Shown piece by piece: positions 19,526 through 28,474 of a DNA stretch of 64,000 bases (the stretch's first letter is position 1; the number at the start of each line of letters is the position of its first letter). The position numbers were made by a program, and so were the translations under genes. Source of the DNA: Perkinsela sp. pyNocScin1 (Eukaryota > Euglenozoa > Kinetoplastea > Prokinetoplastida > Perkinselidae); the NCBI GenBank assembly GCA_964019655.1, contig CAXHTR010000007.1, positions 496,001 to 560,000 of the forward strand, read 5' to 3'. Below the pieces are notes generated by a model. It was not told the DNA's origin and did no database searches. It was given only the letters and a program-made list of their open reading frames with translations.

Positions 19526-20509
19526 ATGAGCACTTTTCTCTTCTGCGCTGATTCTTCGTCACTCGGCCGCTTCGAAATCGAAACACTCCCGGACCAGACG
19601 CTCATGGAGCTCTTCATGCAAGACTGCCCTGAGCTCGTCCAAATGCGGTTTCAAGATTATCAGGGCGATTACCGCGACATCTGCACGTGGGACTTTGTCG
19701 ACTGCGATGAGTCAGATACCATTCAAGAGATAGCGTACGAGTGTGCTGGTCGGGAGCAGCGCGTGAATATTGCATACCTACCCAGGACCATCAAACGCTT
19801 CAGTCTGATTGCGCAGCGAGGCCGAAAGTTCGCCGGTAGTGCTGACCTGACACAGCTACCAGACAGCCTCGAAGACTTTTCAATCGAAGGCAACTCATTT
19901 TTCGGAGAAGTCTCGCTGGAATCGCTCCCAGAGAGTCTCAAGCAGCTATACTTGAATGAAAACAATTTTGAGGGGACAGTCAATCTCTGCAAGCTGCCAG
20001 CTGGCCTGCGCAAGCTTGATCTCTACGACAACTACTTTGAGCGGGCGTTGAATCTCGAAATGCTCCCTGAAGCCCTCGAAGCACTCGACGTGTCCAAAAA
20101 TGCTTTTGATGGAGGAATTTCCCTCAAACACTTACCCGAAGGACTCGTCAAGCTCAACATCTCGAAAAATTACCTTGAGGGCTCACTCGACCTCACCCAC
20201 CTAAATTCGAACCTCGAGTCATTCTACGCCCACAGCAATCGCTTTGAAGGGTCAGTGAACCTTGACTCACTCCCGAAGAGCATCGTGCGGCTCGATATAT
20301 CAGGGAACATGCTCTCTGGGGACGTCAACCTTGAAAAGCTCCCCGAAAGCCTGGTAGAGCTCCAACTCCAAGGCAACGTCTTCTCGACGATAGTGGACCC
20401 GACGAACAACGCTGGGCGCTTGTACGCGGTTAATCTCGGGAAGTGCTTTGGAGCTATGAAATTGGACGGCGAAGGTGTGGATGACGATGCGTGGCTGAAA
20501 CAGTCGTAA
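19526..20509 (+). CDS. secreted-type LRR protein, about 9 repeats
   Basis: A 327-residue protein: MSTFLFCADSSSLGRFE, block ending LPDQTLMELFMQDC, cap D-I-C-T-W-D-F-V-D-C-D. It gives the cleanest view of the repeat: nine units of 23 residues with hardly an insertion, such as GEVSLESLPESLKQLYLNEN and GTVNLCKLPAGLRKLDLYDN. After the LRRs comes a non-repeat tail of about 45 residues containing GRLYAVNLGKCFGAMKLDG and an acidic end. It lies 89 bp after the G trio. ATG context is catttcaaATG. Confidence 0.88.
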   Translation: MSTFLFCADSSSLGRFEIETLPDQTLMELFMQDCPELVQMRFQDYQGDYRDICTWDFVDCDESDTIQEIAYECAGREQRVNIAYLPRTIKRFSLIAQRGRKFAGSADLTQLPDSLEDFSIEGNSFFGEVSLESLPESLKQLYLNENNFEGTVNLCKLPAGLRKLDLYDNYFERALNLEMLPEALEALDVSKNAFDGGISLKHLPEGLVKLNISKNYLEGSLDLTHLNSNLESFYAHSNRFEGSVNLDSLPKSIVRLDISGNMLSGDVNLEKLPESLVELQLQGNVFSTIVDPTNNAGRLYAVNLGKCFGAMKLDGEGVDDDAWLKQS

Positions 20510-20944
20510 GCGTAACTTTGATAATGACAAGGTAAAGGATAGATAAAAGCAGAATGAATCGAAAATGGGACTTTGATTTTTGTTCGGGCGTTTTCTGTCT
20601 TTATGCTTCCTTCCAGTGTCTCTTTTGATAAACTTACATGCTTTTCCATTTGTATGGAAAAGCCGAAGATATTTTAAGTTTCCAAGATCCTGACTGATGA
20701 TAAGCTCTGAACATGCTTATTCACCGTTCCGTCAGCGCATGCGCAAAGAGTCATGTGTTTCAAATCATTAAGGCTTCTGACTGTGATGTCGAGACCTTCG
20801 TGAAACTGTGAAAAATCGCATGCCATTCTTCGATTTGGCTGTTCATCATTCTCAATCAGCACGTCGTAGATTTAGATTTATAGTCCTGAATCCACCACTC
20901 GGGCTACTATTTTGAAGCATTCAAATTTCCCGTAATCTTATCAC
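20510..20944. other. intergenic region
   Basis: About 435 bp. A minus-strand open frame at 20674-20862 contains FHEGLDITVRSLNDLKHMTL, which faintly resembles one LRR but is too weak to call. No repeat or RNA recognised. Confidence 0.35.
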
Positions 20945-21568
20945 ATGCTCTGCCTACAAGCGATGGATATAATCGGAATTGGCCGCGTCGACGTTTCAAG
21001 CTTCACCGACCAGCAAATGATGGAAAGTTTTTTCATCCCCGATACTTTTGAAGAAGCGCGTCTCGCACTCGGGGGAGACGAAGATGACGCGTGCACATGG
21101 GACCAAGTTTGGTGCGAGGAGTCAAAGTACATCGCTCAGATCGAGTGGCACAGCGTGGATATAAAATTGGAAGGTTCCATCAATTTCAAGATGATGCCTC
21201 GACATCTAACATACCTTAACCTCTTCGAACAAAAACTTATCGGTGAGGTAGACACGACGAACCTGCCAGAAAAGCTGAACTTTTTCTGCATTGAAAAATG
21301 TTTGTTTACTGGAACAGTCGACCTTGGGCACTTGCCGCAATCGCTGGAAACTTTTGTGGCGAGGGACAATAAGATATATGGACTCGTCAATGTCTGCAAT
21401 CTACCTTCAGGTCTTCAAAATCTGCAAATTCGGGAAAATACTGAATTGGAAGGAACAATTAGCATTGCAAAGCTTCCTGCGTCTCTGCATAGACTAAAAC
21501 TAGAGCTTGGGGACAGTGTCTCATTAAGGTTTCTGAGTAAAAGAGATGAAGCACTCTGGTCCCACTGA
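20945..21568 (+). CDS. short LRR protein, sub-family C
   Basis: A 207-residue protein: MLCLQAMDIIGIGRVDVSSF, then TDQQMMESFFIPDTFEEARL and the sub-family cap GGDEDDACTWDQVWCEE. Next comes EIEWH-like text (IEWHSVDIKLEGSINFKM) and the conserved MMPRHLTYLNL. About four or five LRRs follow, including VDTTNLPEKLNFFCIEKC and GTVDLGHLPQSLETFVA. The C-terminal FLSKRDEALWSH is a diverged form of the ESDRDRV ending seen in relatives at 22061, 24359 and 33269. Start context is ttatcacATG. Confidence 0.87.
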   Translation: MLCLQAMDIIGIGRVDVSSFTDQQMMESFFIPDTFEEARLALGGDEDDACTWDQVWCEESKYIAQIEWHSVDIKLEGSINFKMMPRHLTYLNLFEQKLIGEVDTTNLPEKLNFFCIEKCLFTGTVDLGHLPQSLETFVARDNKIYGLVNVCNLPSGLQNLQIRENTELEGTISIAKLPASLHRLKLELGDSVSLRFLSKRDEALWSH

Positions 21569-22060
21569 TACGATGAGCCGATAGAGCGTTTACTTCATAT
21601 AGGAATAATAGTGAGTTAGAATTCAGCTAGAAAAAGGAATCGAATCATGCTGCTCAATCTGATCATGCGTTCTTTTTTTTTTTTTTGGCGATTTTCCCAA
21701 TTCTCTAGTGCATTCCAATGAATGAACTTCTTCCCTAACAGCACGACTCTTTCAGAGTGGCAAAGTCTCAAAAATATTGACAGAAAAATAGTGAGAAGTG
21801 TATAAACAGTGGGTTGGTCGGAATGACAGGATCGAATAACTCTCATGGACTGCAAGGGCTTGTTTAAATGAAAAAAACAACCTTACCCTCGCAGAGCAGT
21901 TTCTTGAATATTAAAGCTTTGAAAAAGCTCATCAGATGTTCAGTTTTACCTTGAAGCGCTCATGTTTTTGCTCTCTACAAGAGCGTCAACACCAGCGATC
22001 CACCGTAGCAAAATCATTGATCCTATCTTTTCTGTTCCTGAATTCTATCTACTCTACCAA
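21569..22060. other. intergenic region
   Basis: About 490 bp. It contains a run of T residues near 21671-21687 and no recognisable gene. Codons in frame upstream of the next start (21962-22060) are open but lack conservation with relatives. Confidence 0.4.
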
Positions 22061-22678
22061 ATGATCAGTCTTCTTACGCAAGACATAGCTGGCCTGAGCC
22101 GCATCGACCCATCGACCTTTACAGACCAGCAAATGATGGAATGCTTCTTCACTCCAAATGACTTCGAAGTCGCACGTGCTTCCTTCGGCGGCGACGAGGA
22201 TGACGCTTGCAGCTGGAAATGTGTTGAGTGTGACGAATTCAACCATATCGTCGACATCGACTGGAATGCTATGGATATCTATATCGCAGGCTCCATCAAT
22301 TTTCAGATGATTCCTCGAAATCTCACATTTCTCACTCTTCAAGGGCAAGAGCTCATCGGTGAGCTGGACACGACAAGCCTTCCAGTGAATCTACAATTTT
22401 TTTGCATCCAGCAGTGCTTCTTTACTGGAACACTTGATCTGAGCAGATTACCGCAGGGTTTGACAGATTTCTTCGTTACAGAGAATAAAATCTCCGGACT
22501 TACCAATTTCTATAATTTTCCCTACAGCCTTCGAACTTTAAGCATTGAAGAAGAAGTGCAGGGAAGTGTATACATCAGCAAGCTGCAAATAACGCTTTTC
22601 GACATAACACTCCATCTCGGCTGTTCTGCAGTGCTCGCTTTTGCGGATGAATTGGATAGAGATCGGGTTCGAGTATGA
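22061..22678 (+). CDS. short LRR protein, sub-family C
   Basis: From the ATG at 22061 (tctaccaaATG) the protein has 205 residues: MISLLTQDIAGLSRIDPSTF, TDQQMMECFFTPNDFEVARA, cap GGDEDDACSWKCVECDE. The central part MIPRNLTFLTLQGQELIGEL and the LRRs GTLDLSRLPQGLTDFFVT follow the sub-family pattern. It ends with FADELDRDRVRV, the conserved C-terminal element. The frame stays open to 21962 but upstream residues are not shared with relatives. Confidence 0.87.
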   Translation: MISLLTQDIAGLSRIDPSTFTDQQMMECFFTPNDFEVARASFGGDEDDACSWKCVECDEFNHIVDIDWNAMDIYIAGSINFQMIPRNLTFLTLQGQELIGELDTTSLPVNLQFFCIQQCFFTGTLDLSRLPQGLTDFFVTENKISGLTNFYNFPYSLRTLSIEEEVQGSVYISKLQITLFDITLHLGCSAVLAFADELDRDRVRV

Positions 22679-23029
22679 TATGATAATAAGAATGAGCTTG
22701 TAGTAGCACTCAAAGGTTTTCTAGAAAACTTTTTGTCTTGTGTCTCGTATTGGCAAAGTGAAGAATCTCCACTTCAACTGTTGATGTTTTCATAGCGTCA
22801 AATTTCGAATGATGTGCATTCATGCTGAGTGAAGATTCATGTAAGTCTTTGTACCGTTCACACCATCCGCCTTATACCTAAATTGGAATCAGCGTTGCGT
22901 AAGAACCTATCACGAATGCATACCCTTGTGGGATGAGAAACTCTAAGATTAGTACAGTGCATACAATGTATCTTCTTTGCATGATACTTCACTCACAATA
23001 AAGAAATATGGTTTTTCTCACATTTTCAA
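22679..23029. other. intergenic region
   Basis: About 350 bp, no gene or repeat recognised. A pyrimidine-rich stretch (ggtttttctcacattttc) directly precedes the next ATG. Confidence 0.4.
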
Positions 23030-23941
23030 ATGAGCATTTCTCTTCTTCTGCGCACAATTGACCCATCATTGAGTCGCCTGGACCCAACGCTTCTATCCGA
23101 CCAGGCGCTCATGGAGATGGTTTTCGAGAATGTTACGATGACGATCGATGGCAAAAGATACAACCGCACCGATAATGGAGATTCGGTTGACGTCTGTGAC
23201 TGGCCGCAAGTGGAGTGCAACGAATTTGAAAATGTTATCCAATTTGAAGAAAGTGATAGAAAATTGGATGGGACTTTAAACCTCTCTTACTTACCGCCCA
23301 ATCTCAAAATCTTTACACTTCGGTGGATGTGGGAGGATTTGCACGGAACATTGGAAACTGATCATCTGCCGAAGAGCATGGAAGAGTTTCAGCTCAGCTC
23401 CACAAAATGTGATGGCAGCGTCAATCTGACAACATTACCTCCACTGATTGCGAAATTCAAAATCAGATCGAATAAGTTTGGGGGCTCATGCGATCTGTCT
23501 ACTTTGCCGAGCACATTGCAAGATTTAAACATTCAAGATAACAAATTTTCAGGGACTATCGTACTCGATAGACTCCCTTCTGCCATGCGAAACTTGGATG
23601 TCTGTAGGAATGCTCTCTGCGGTACGCTCGACTTTTCACAGTTGCCGGAGACGATGCTATCGCTCGATGTCCATGACAACGAGTTTTCGGGAGAATTCGT
23701 CTTCACCCAGGCACCACCGTCTATGGTTTCCTTAATAGCGGGACACAATCTCTTCACGGGGACTGCACGCATAACGACACTACAAGAATGCAGGGTGTAT
23801 CTCCCAAAGACGAAAGTGCGGGTTTTTGTTGACCAGAATGATGAGCTGCTTCATGATGGCTTTGTAATGGCGCTAACGCTCGCAGAATACCCGGAAGATG
23901 AAGATTACCTCGATTTTCTCACGCATATAGCGGAGGCTTAA
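23030..23941 (+). CDS. LRR protein, sub-family J, about 7 repeats
   Basis: A 303-residue protein: MSISLLLRTIDPSLSRLDPT, block LLSDQALMEMVFENVTM, cap D-V-C-D-W-P-Q-V-E-C-N. LRRs begin at about residue 80 and include GTLETDHLPKSMEEFQLS, GSCDLSTLPSTLQDLNIQ and GEFVFTQAPPSMVSLIAG, closing with GTARITTLQECRVYLPKT. A C-terminal domain of about 45 residues, acidic at the end (YPEDEDYLDFL), is conserved with the broken copy at 34430-35320, including MALTLAEYPEDE against MMCAGYPEDE. Confidence 0.88.
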   Translation: MSISLLLRTIDPSLSRLDPTLLSDQALMEMVFENVTMTIDGKRYNRTDNGDSVDVCDWPQVECNEFENVIQFEESDRKLDGTLNLSYLPPNLKIFTLRWMWEDLHGTLETDHLPKSMEEFQLSSTKCDGSVNLTTLPPLIAKFKIRSNKFGGSCDLSTLPSTLQDLNIQDNKFSGTIVLDRLPSAMRNLDVCRNALCGTLDFSQLPETMLSLDVHDNEFSGEFVFTQAPPSMVSLIAGHNLFTGTARITTLQECRVYLPKTKVRVFVDQNDELLHDGFVMALTLAEYPEDEDYLDFLTHIAEA

Positions 23942-24358
23942 GCATTCGAATTGGGCTGTACTTTCAATTAATTTAGCTAATCAAATACATTGTTACAATA
24001 TTTATTTATTTACGAGCTGCTTTTTTAAGAAAAAAGTGCAAATACGGTACTTAACGTTTTGTATCATACTCTAACATGCTGAACGAGTGAGCAATTTACC
24101 GAAAATTACGGCAAGCGAATCACACAAGTCAATTTCACTGTCTGATACTATAAACGACCTTGAAGACTCTGCAACTTATGATCTGATGCCAATGCGTCCA
24201 AAAATCACCCTAATGGTCATAAGAGGATGCGCATGAGTCGTGAAGCTTCAGATAAGAACATTTGTGTCTTATCATGCTTGAGCTATTTCATACTTTGTGT
24301 GATCTTCATGATTCAGACCAATCTCGAACTTTTTAGCATCTATTTATCAAAAGCACAT
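23942..24358. other. intergenic region
   Basis: About 417 bp. The last 60 bp upstream of the next start can be read in frame as NLELFSIYLSKAH, which resembles the same stretch upstream of the gene starting at 33910. No other feature seen. Confidence 0.4.
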
Positions 24359-25015
24359 ATGCTCAGACTCTTTTTCACGGATATCGATGGCCTTGGCCGC
24401 ATGGACCCATCAGCACTTACTGATCAGCAGATGATGGAGATGTTCTTCGTCCCAGAAAACCCTGAAGATGCACGAGAAGCACTATGTGGAGACGAAGATA
24501 ACGCTTGCACCTGGAATGGGGTGACATGTGACGAAGATGACCAGATTACCGAGATCCAGTGGCACAGCATGTACATCGAGCCTGTACAAGGCTCGATAGA
24601 CTTTTCAATGATGCCGCGGCATCTCACATGGCTCAATCTGTACGACCACAAGCTCGTCGGTGCGGTAGACACAACGAATCTCCCGGAAGCACTCGAATTT
24701 TTCCGCATCGAAGAGTGCTTATTCACAGGGACTCTTGACCTCGGAAGCCTACCTCGCAACTTGGGTGATTTTGTAGCTATGGGCAATAAGATTACAGGGC
24801 TCGTAAATTTTTGCAATCTGCCACCTGGCCTCTCCAGGCTCTATATCGAGGAGCCAATTGAAAGCTCTGTGAAAATTCGTATCGGGAAGCTTCCACAGTC
24901 GCTCAATGAAATTTTCCTTCAGGTCAAGTGCACTGATATGCTTTACTTTGAAGCGGAAAGCGATAGAGATCGGGTCGAAATGAAGGAGATTTCTGCACTC
25001 TACGGATTTAAATGA
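24359..25015 (+). CDS. short LRR protein, sub-family C
   Basis: From the ATG at 24359 the protein has 218 residues: MLRLFFTDIDGLGRMDPSAL, TDQQMMEMFFVPENPEDARE, cap C-G-D-E-D-N-A-C-T-W-N-G-V-T-C-D-E. Then MMPRHLTWLNLYDHKLVGAV and LRRs such as GTLDLGSLPRNLGDFVA. It ends FEAESDRDRVEMKE. It is very close to the minus-strand gene 33269-33910. The open frame extends 44 codons upstream to 24227; part of that stretch is shared with the relative, so a longer N-terminus cannot be excluded. Confidence 0.87.
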   Translation: MLRLFFTDIDGLGRMDPSALTDQQMMEMFFVPENPEDAREALCGDEDNACTWNGVTCDEDDQITEIQWHSMYIEPVQGSIDFSMMPRHLTWLNLYDHKLVGAVDTTNLPEALEFFRIEECLFTGTLDLGSLPRNLGDFVAMGNKITGLVNFCNLPPGLSRLYIEEPIESSVKIRIGKLPQSLNEIFLQVKCTDMLYFEAESDRDRVEMKEISALYGFK

Positions 25016-25105
25016 AGGAGCAATCTATATCGCTTTGCCATTGAAAACACGTGCTATTTGGCGTGTACCAATTGTTTTGAAATTGATATTTGCATTTTAA
25101 TCACA

Positions 25106-25795
25106 ATGTCTCTATTTATCTGCACTGATCATGCAGCATTGAGCAGTTGGAATACATTTGATATCAGCGACCAGATGATGATGGAGATCCTACTCACTGC
25201 GAGCGACACAGATTACAACCGCACGGCTTTCGGTGGTGATGCATCCGACGCTTGTACGTGGCAAGCAGTCGAATGTGATGCTTCGAGAGATGTTTGTTCC
25301 ATCGACTGGGACGTACGGCGCATCGCTATCCGAGGCTCAGTAGACTTTCACATGCTACCAGGAAAACTCCGGAAATTTTCAATTATAACACAAGACTGCC
25401 ACGGCGAGATGCGCACAGATGCGTTGCCACCGAATCTCGAAGCATTCAGCGCCAGAGAGTGCCATTTCACGGGGACTGCGGACCTCCGCAATCTACCTGG
25501 ATCGCTCCAGGTGGTCTTCATTGCACAAAATCGCATCACTGCGGTCGAAAACCTCGTCAATCTACCTGCAAGTCTCCACTTCCTCAAAATTGATGAGTGC
25601 GAACTCCTCGATACGAACAGCCTTTGGGTCGGTAAGATACCGCAGGGGTCGAGGCTTCACTTGGATGTCATTGGGTGTGGATTCGAGAATCTAGCGCTTG
25701 AAGACCCAAATGATCATGCCTGTGCCCGGCTGTGCTACAGGAATGATGATGGTGATGATAGCGAGAGTGATGGGCACGACAGCGAAAGTTCGTGA
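25106..25795 (+). CDS. short LRR protein, sub-family C, acidic tail
   Basis: A diverged C member of 229 residues from the ATG at 25106 (aatcacaATG): MSLFICTDHAALSSWNTFDI. The GR is replaced by Ser-Ser-Trp; the block continues SDQMMMEILLTASDTDYNRT and the cap is G-D-A-S-D-A-C-T-W-Q-A-V-E-C-D. The central MLPGKLRKFSIITQDCHGEM corresponds to MMPRHLTYLNL. LRRs include GTADLRNLPGSLQVVFIAQN. Instead of the ESDRDRV end it has a Ser/Asp/Glu-rich tail (DDGDDSESDGHDSESS). The tail is encoded by a short GAT/AGC-rich stretch and looks like a slippage product. Confidence 0.86.
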   Translation: MSLFICTDHAALSSWNTFDISDQMMMEILLTASDTDYNRTAFGGDASDACTWQAVECDASRDVCSIDWDVRRIAIRGSVDFHMLPGKLRKFSIITQDCHGEMRTDALPPNLEAFSARECHFTGTADLRNLPGSLQVVFIAQNRITAVENLVNLPASLHFLKIDECELLDTNSLWVGKIPQGSRLHLDVIGCGFENLALEDPNDHACARLCYRNDDGDDSESDGHDSESS

Positions 25796-26047
25796 TGGTT
25801 CGTTCGGAACAGGCGCAATAAAATTCAAAATTTTAAATTTGATATCATCCCCTGCTGTATGTCTGCAGCCAAATAATCTGATAAGATTTTAATGCTCAGG
25901 TGATTTCAGCGCAATAAGCACACAAAGTTCGATTATTTCGTTTCTATCAGAATAAATAATCGCCGATTGAGTGACTATCAAGTGCTTTCCATCTTCCGAC
26001 TTCTGTATTTCTGCAAGTCCTTAATATAAATCATCATCACTATCACA

Positions 26048-26791
26048 ATGCTACCAACACTGTGCCTCCACGTTCTCGCTACTGACGCCCACCAATCCAA
26101 CACCCAAGAAGACACAGTCGCAATGCAAGAAGCGCTGATGCGGCAGTTTTACCCGAGCACCGACGCTTTCCACGAATACATATCCTTTCATCAGCCCTCA
26201 AGCCCTATGTGCGGCGGCTCGGGGCGTCAGCCCTGGCGGGGCCTGGAGTGCACCCAGAACTCCATCACGCGCGTCACCTACGAGTACGTCCGGCAGCCCA
26301 ACCTTCGCATCGAGTACCTCCCACCGAGCGTGCAGTATGCCAATGTGCAGCACAACGCCATCGAGGGAACGCTGTGCGCCCGCCGCCTGCCACGGGGTTT
26401 ACTGGACATTGACATATCGTCAAACCAGTATACGGGGTGCGTGAATATTCGGGATCTCCCGCGGACGCTCGAGAATTTTCTCGCAAAGTACAATGAGTTC
26501 AGCCATGTGCTCTTTTTGATCGATTTGCCGCCGCAAATTGTGAAAGTGGATTTCACGGCCAATAAGCTATCGATGGGCCGGGTCTACTTTGGCGAAGTTC
26601 CAAAGTCGCTGCGTACGCTCTCACTGTGGGACAACCCGAGCGTTCGGCTGCGACCGCTGCCCGGGACAAACCCCGACACCGAGCGCTACACGTTTAGTGA
26701 CGGGTCGATATGGTTCAAGGATCGGATGGTCCGATCGGACTACCGATCGGACCATCCGATCGGACTACCGATCGGACCATCCGATCGGTAG
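26048..26791 (+). CDS. LRR protein, sub-family B1, tail read through a palindromic minisatellite
   Basis: A 247-residue protein: MLPTLCLHVLATDAHQS, then VAMQEALMRQFYPS and the cap C-G-G-S-G-R-Q-P-W-R-G-L-E-C-T. Four or five LRRs follow, such as GTLCARRLPRGLLDIDIS, ending with the B1 repeat VYFGEVPKSLRTLSLWDNPS. From about residue 226 the coding sequence runs through the GATCGG repeat block (26721-26793) and ends ...RSDHPIGLPIGPSDR. Relatives at 1169 and 45172 lack this tail, so it is an acquired extension. High G/C at third positions. It is the last gene before a convergent strand switch. Confidence 0.85.
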   Translation: MLPTLCLHVLATDAHQSNTQEDTVAMQEALMRQFYPSTDAFHEYISFHQPSSPMCGGSGRQPWRGLECTQNSITRVTYEYVRQPNLRIEYLPPSVQYANVQHNAIEGTLCARRLPRGLLDIDISSNQYTGCVNIRDLPRTLENFLAKYNEFSHVLFLIDLPPQIVKVDFTANKLSMGRVYFGEVPKSLRTLSLWDNPSVRLRPLPGTNPDTERYTFSDGSIWFKDRMVRSDYRSDHPIGLPIGPSDR

Positions 26792-26793
26792 TC
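26721..26793. repeat. palindromic minisatellite with CGATCGG core
   Basis: A 73-bp block made of a 25-bp unit (ACCATCCGATCGGACTACCG and five more bases) repeated in tandem, about 2.5 copies. Each unit contains the palindrome CCGATCGG twice, and the two ends (GACTACCGATCGG and CCGATCGGTAGTC) are mutually inverted, so the block can fold on itself. It overlaps the 3' end of the gene at 26048, including its stop codon region. Confidence 0.85.
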
Positions 26794-27376
26794 AGTCGTA
26801 GATATAAAAGTTGATTCGGAAGAGAAGAGATTGATAGTGATAGAGCGTTTCGGTAGATGCATGAGCATTGCATTCGTTCAGAGTACTTTGTCTATTTTGA
26901 CTTAATTTGAAAAATAAGAATGCAATGAAACTTTCTTTGAATTCGCTTTCATGGGAGGTATTCGCTCATGTCCTTCATTGGTAAATGATCGACGAAATTG
27001 ATGACCAACGAGCCCGCCCGCGCTTTTATGGCAGATACACGTGCGTCTGGAATATCAGTCGCATCGAGAGAGTGTATTCGTTTGGTCAACACACCCACTT
27101 TTGTGCGACTTTTAAACAGAGATCGGTCTCTCTTGGACTTTTCATCACATATATCGCTCTAAGATTCTTCTTTTCCAACCTCTGTAGCCCTGGGATTTTT
27201 TTCGATACGAGTCGACCGTGGCTGCAAGATCAAGGGATACCCTGCATTAATAGCTTTGCAAAACAAAAAGTAAACAAAAATTTGGTATCCGAAGAAGTTT
27301 TCGATTAAAAATCTATTTAGTCGGAATTTTCTATGCATTCGCCTTTTTATATCTACTGCACTTCTGAATCGTCAGT
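26794..27376. other. convergent strand-switch region
   Basis: About 580 bp between a plus-strand and a minus-strand block. A 107-codon plus frame (26985-27308) has no leader and no resemblance to the family and is probably chance. Nothing else recognised. Confidence 0.4.
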
Positions 27377-28309
27377 CTACTCATCTTCAATCCGCATCTT
27401 CACCTCTAGTCGTGCGTTCTGCATCGCTTTGGCCTGACGGTGCATGGGTATGTCCCTGTGCACACAGACGTTGAGGCTTTCGCGGCACTCCTCCAGGTTA
27501 ATATTCCCTGAGAAATCGTTGTTATGAATGCCGATGCGCATCATCGTCCCAGGAAGATTTTGCAGAATCGCATCACTGAGCTCCGCAGTGAGCCGATTGT
27601 CTCCCAGATCGAGAGACTGCATGCTCGATGGCAGCCTATCGAGGCAAACACTGCCGCTAAAGGCGTTGCTGGAGACATCAATCTCGTTGAGTCCAGCCGG
27701 TAGGTGGCATAGGTCAACAGAGCCCGAAAAATCATTTTCGCTGATGTCGAGCGATCGGAACTTAGTAGGAAGCGCCGCTAAGTTTACAGATCCGTTGAAT
27801 ATGCACCCCGAGAGCCGACAATGCTCAAGATTTTCTGGCAACGCCGAAAAATCGATGCTTCCGCTGTGCTCAGTCTTATATATGTTGAGATCTCGAAGTG
27901 CAGAAGGCAGCATCTGGACGTCAATAGAGCCTTCAAAGGGCGTGTGGAGGATAATGAGTTCCTCCAACTTTGCGGGGACACTTGAAAATTCGAATGTCCC
28001 TTCGAATAGGCAGTACTCGATGGCGAGAGTTTCAACCTTCCTCGGGACGAACTTCGCTTCAAGCGTACCGCATATATCTTGAGTGATATTGAGATAGTAG
28101 ACGTGGTCATCATCAGACACCTCGACGATGTCCCACATTCCGAAGTACATGAATTCACCGTCTTCTTTGAAGCGCTCCTGTGACTCCTCGTCGAAGCCAT
28201 GGGCAAGGAGCTCAAGCATTGCCTGATCTCTGAGCAGCGATAAGTCGAAATCGGGGCGGATGTTGAACGGATCGACGCTCAAGCAGAGTTGCATTAAATG
28301 GGTTTTCAT
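27377..28309 (-). CDS. LRR protein, sub-family D, about 9 repeats
   Basis: A 310-residue protein: MKTHLMQLCLSVDPFNIRPD, block LLRDQAMLELLAHGFDEESQ. The cap has no cysteines (MYFGMWDIVEVSDDDHV). The sub-family signature LEAKFVPRKVETLAIEYC precedes about nine LRRs, such as GSVDLCHLPAGLNEIDVS and the larger unit ELSDAILQNLPGTMMRIG. It ends with DVCVHRDIPMHRQAKAMQ and NARLEVKMRIEDE, shared with 29745 and 50802. An ATG at 28294 is an alternative start. The GR of the block is replaced by R-P-D-F-D. Confidence 0.87.
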   Translation of the reverse strand: MKTHLMQLCLSVDPFNIRPDFDLSLLRDQAMLELLAHGFDEESQERFKEDGEFMYFGMWDIVEVSDDDHVYYLNITQDICGTLEAKFVPRKVETLAIEYCLFEGTFEFSSVPAKLEELIILHTPFEGSIDVQMLPSALRDLNIYKTEHSGSIDFSALPENLEHCRLSGCIFNGSVNLAALPTKFRSLDISENDFSGSVDLCHLPAGLNEIDVSSNAFSGSVCLDRLPSSMQSLDLGDNRLTAELSDAILQNLPGTMMRIGIHNNDFSGNINLEECRESLNVCVHRDIPMHRQAKAMQNARLEVKMRIEDE

Positions 28310-28474
28310 GGAATATACAAGAAAATCGAGGTGAAAGATACACGTACGTAGGATAAGACATGTACTTTCCTAAATTCAAGCAATACGAAATCTTCGAGCC
28401 TGAGATCTTGATCATTGATACACATTCTACATGATTTGCGAAAAATTTTGTTATAAACGTAAAATTTTACAAAT

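Noticed and set aside
20674-20862. Minus-strand LRR relic
   Set aside because: Only one weak LRR-like stretch, not enough to distinguish it from chance.
26985-27308. 107-codon plus-strand gene in the convergent region
   Set aside because: No leader, no LRR pattern, no recognisable motif, and a random-looking composition.
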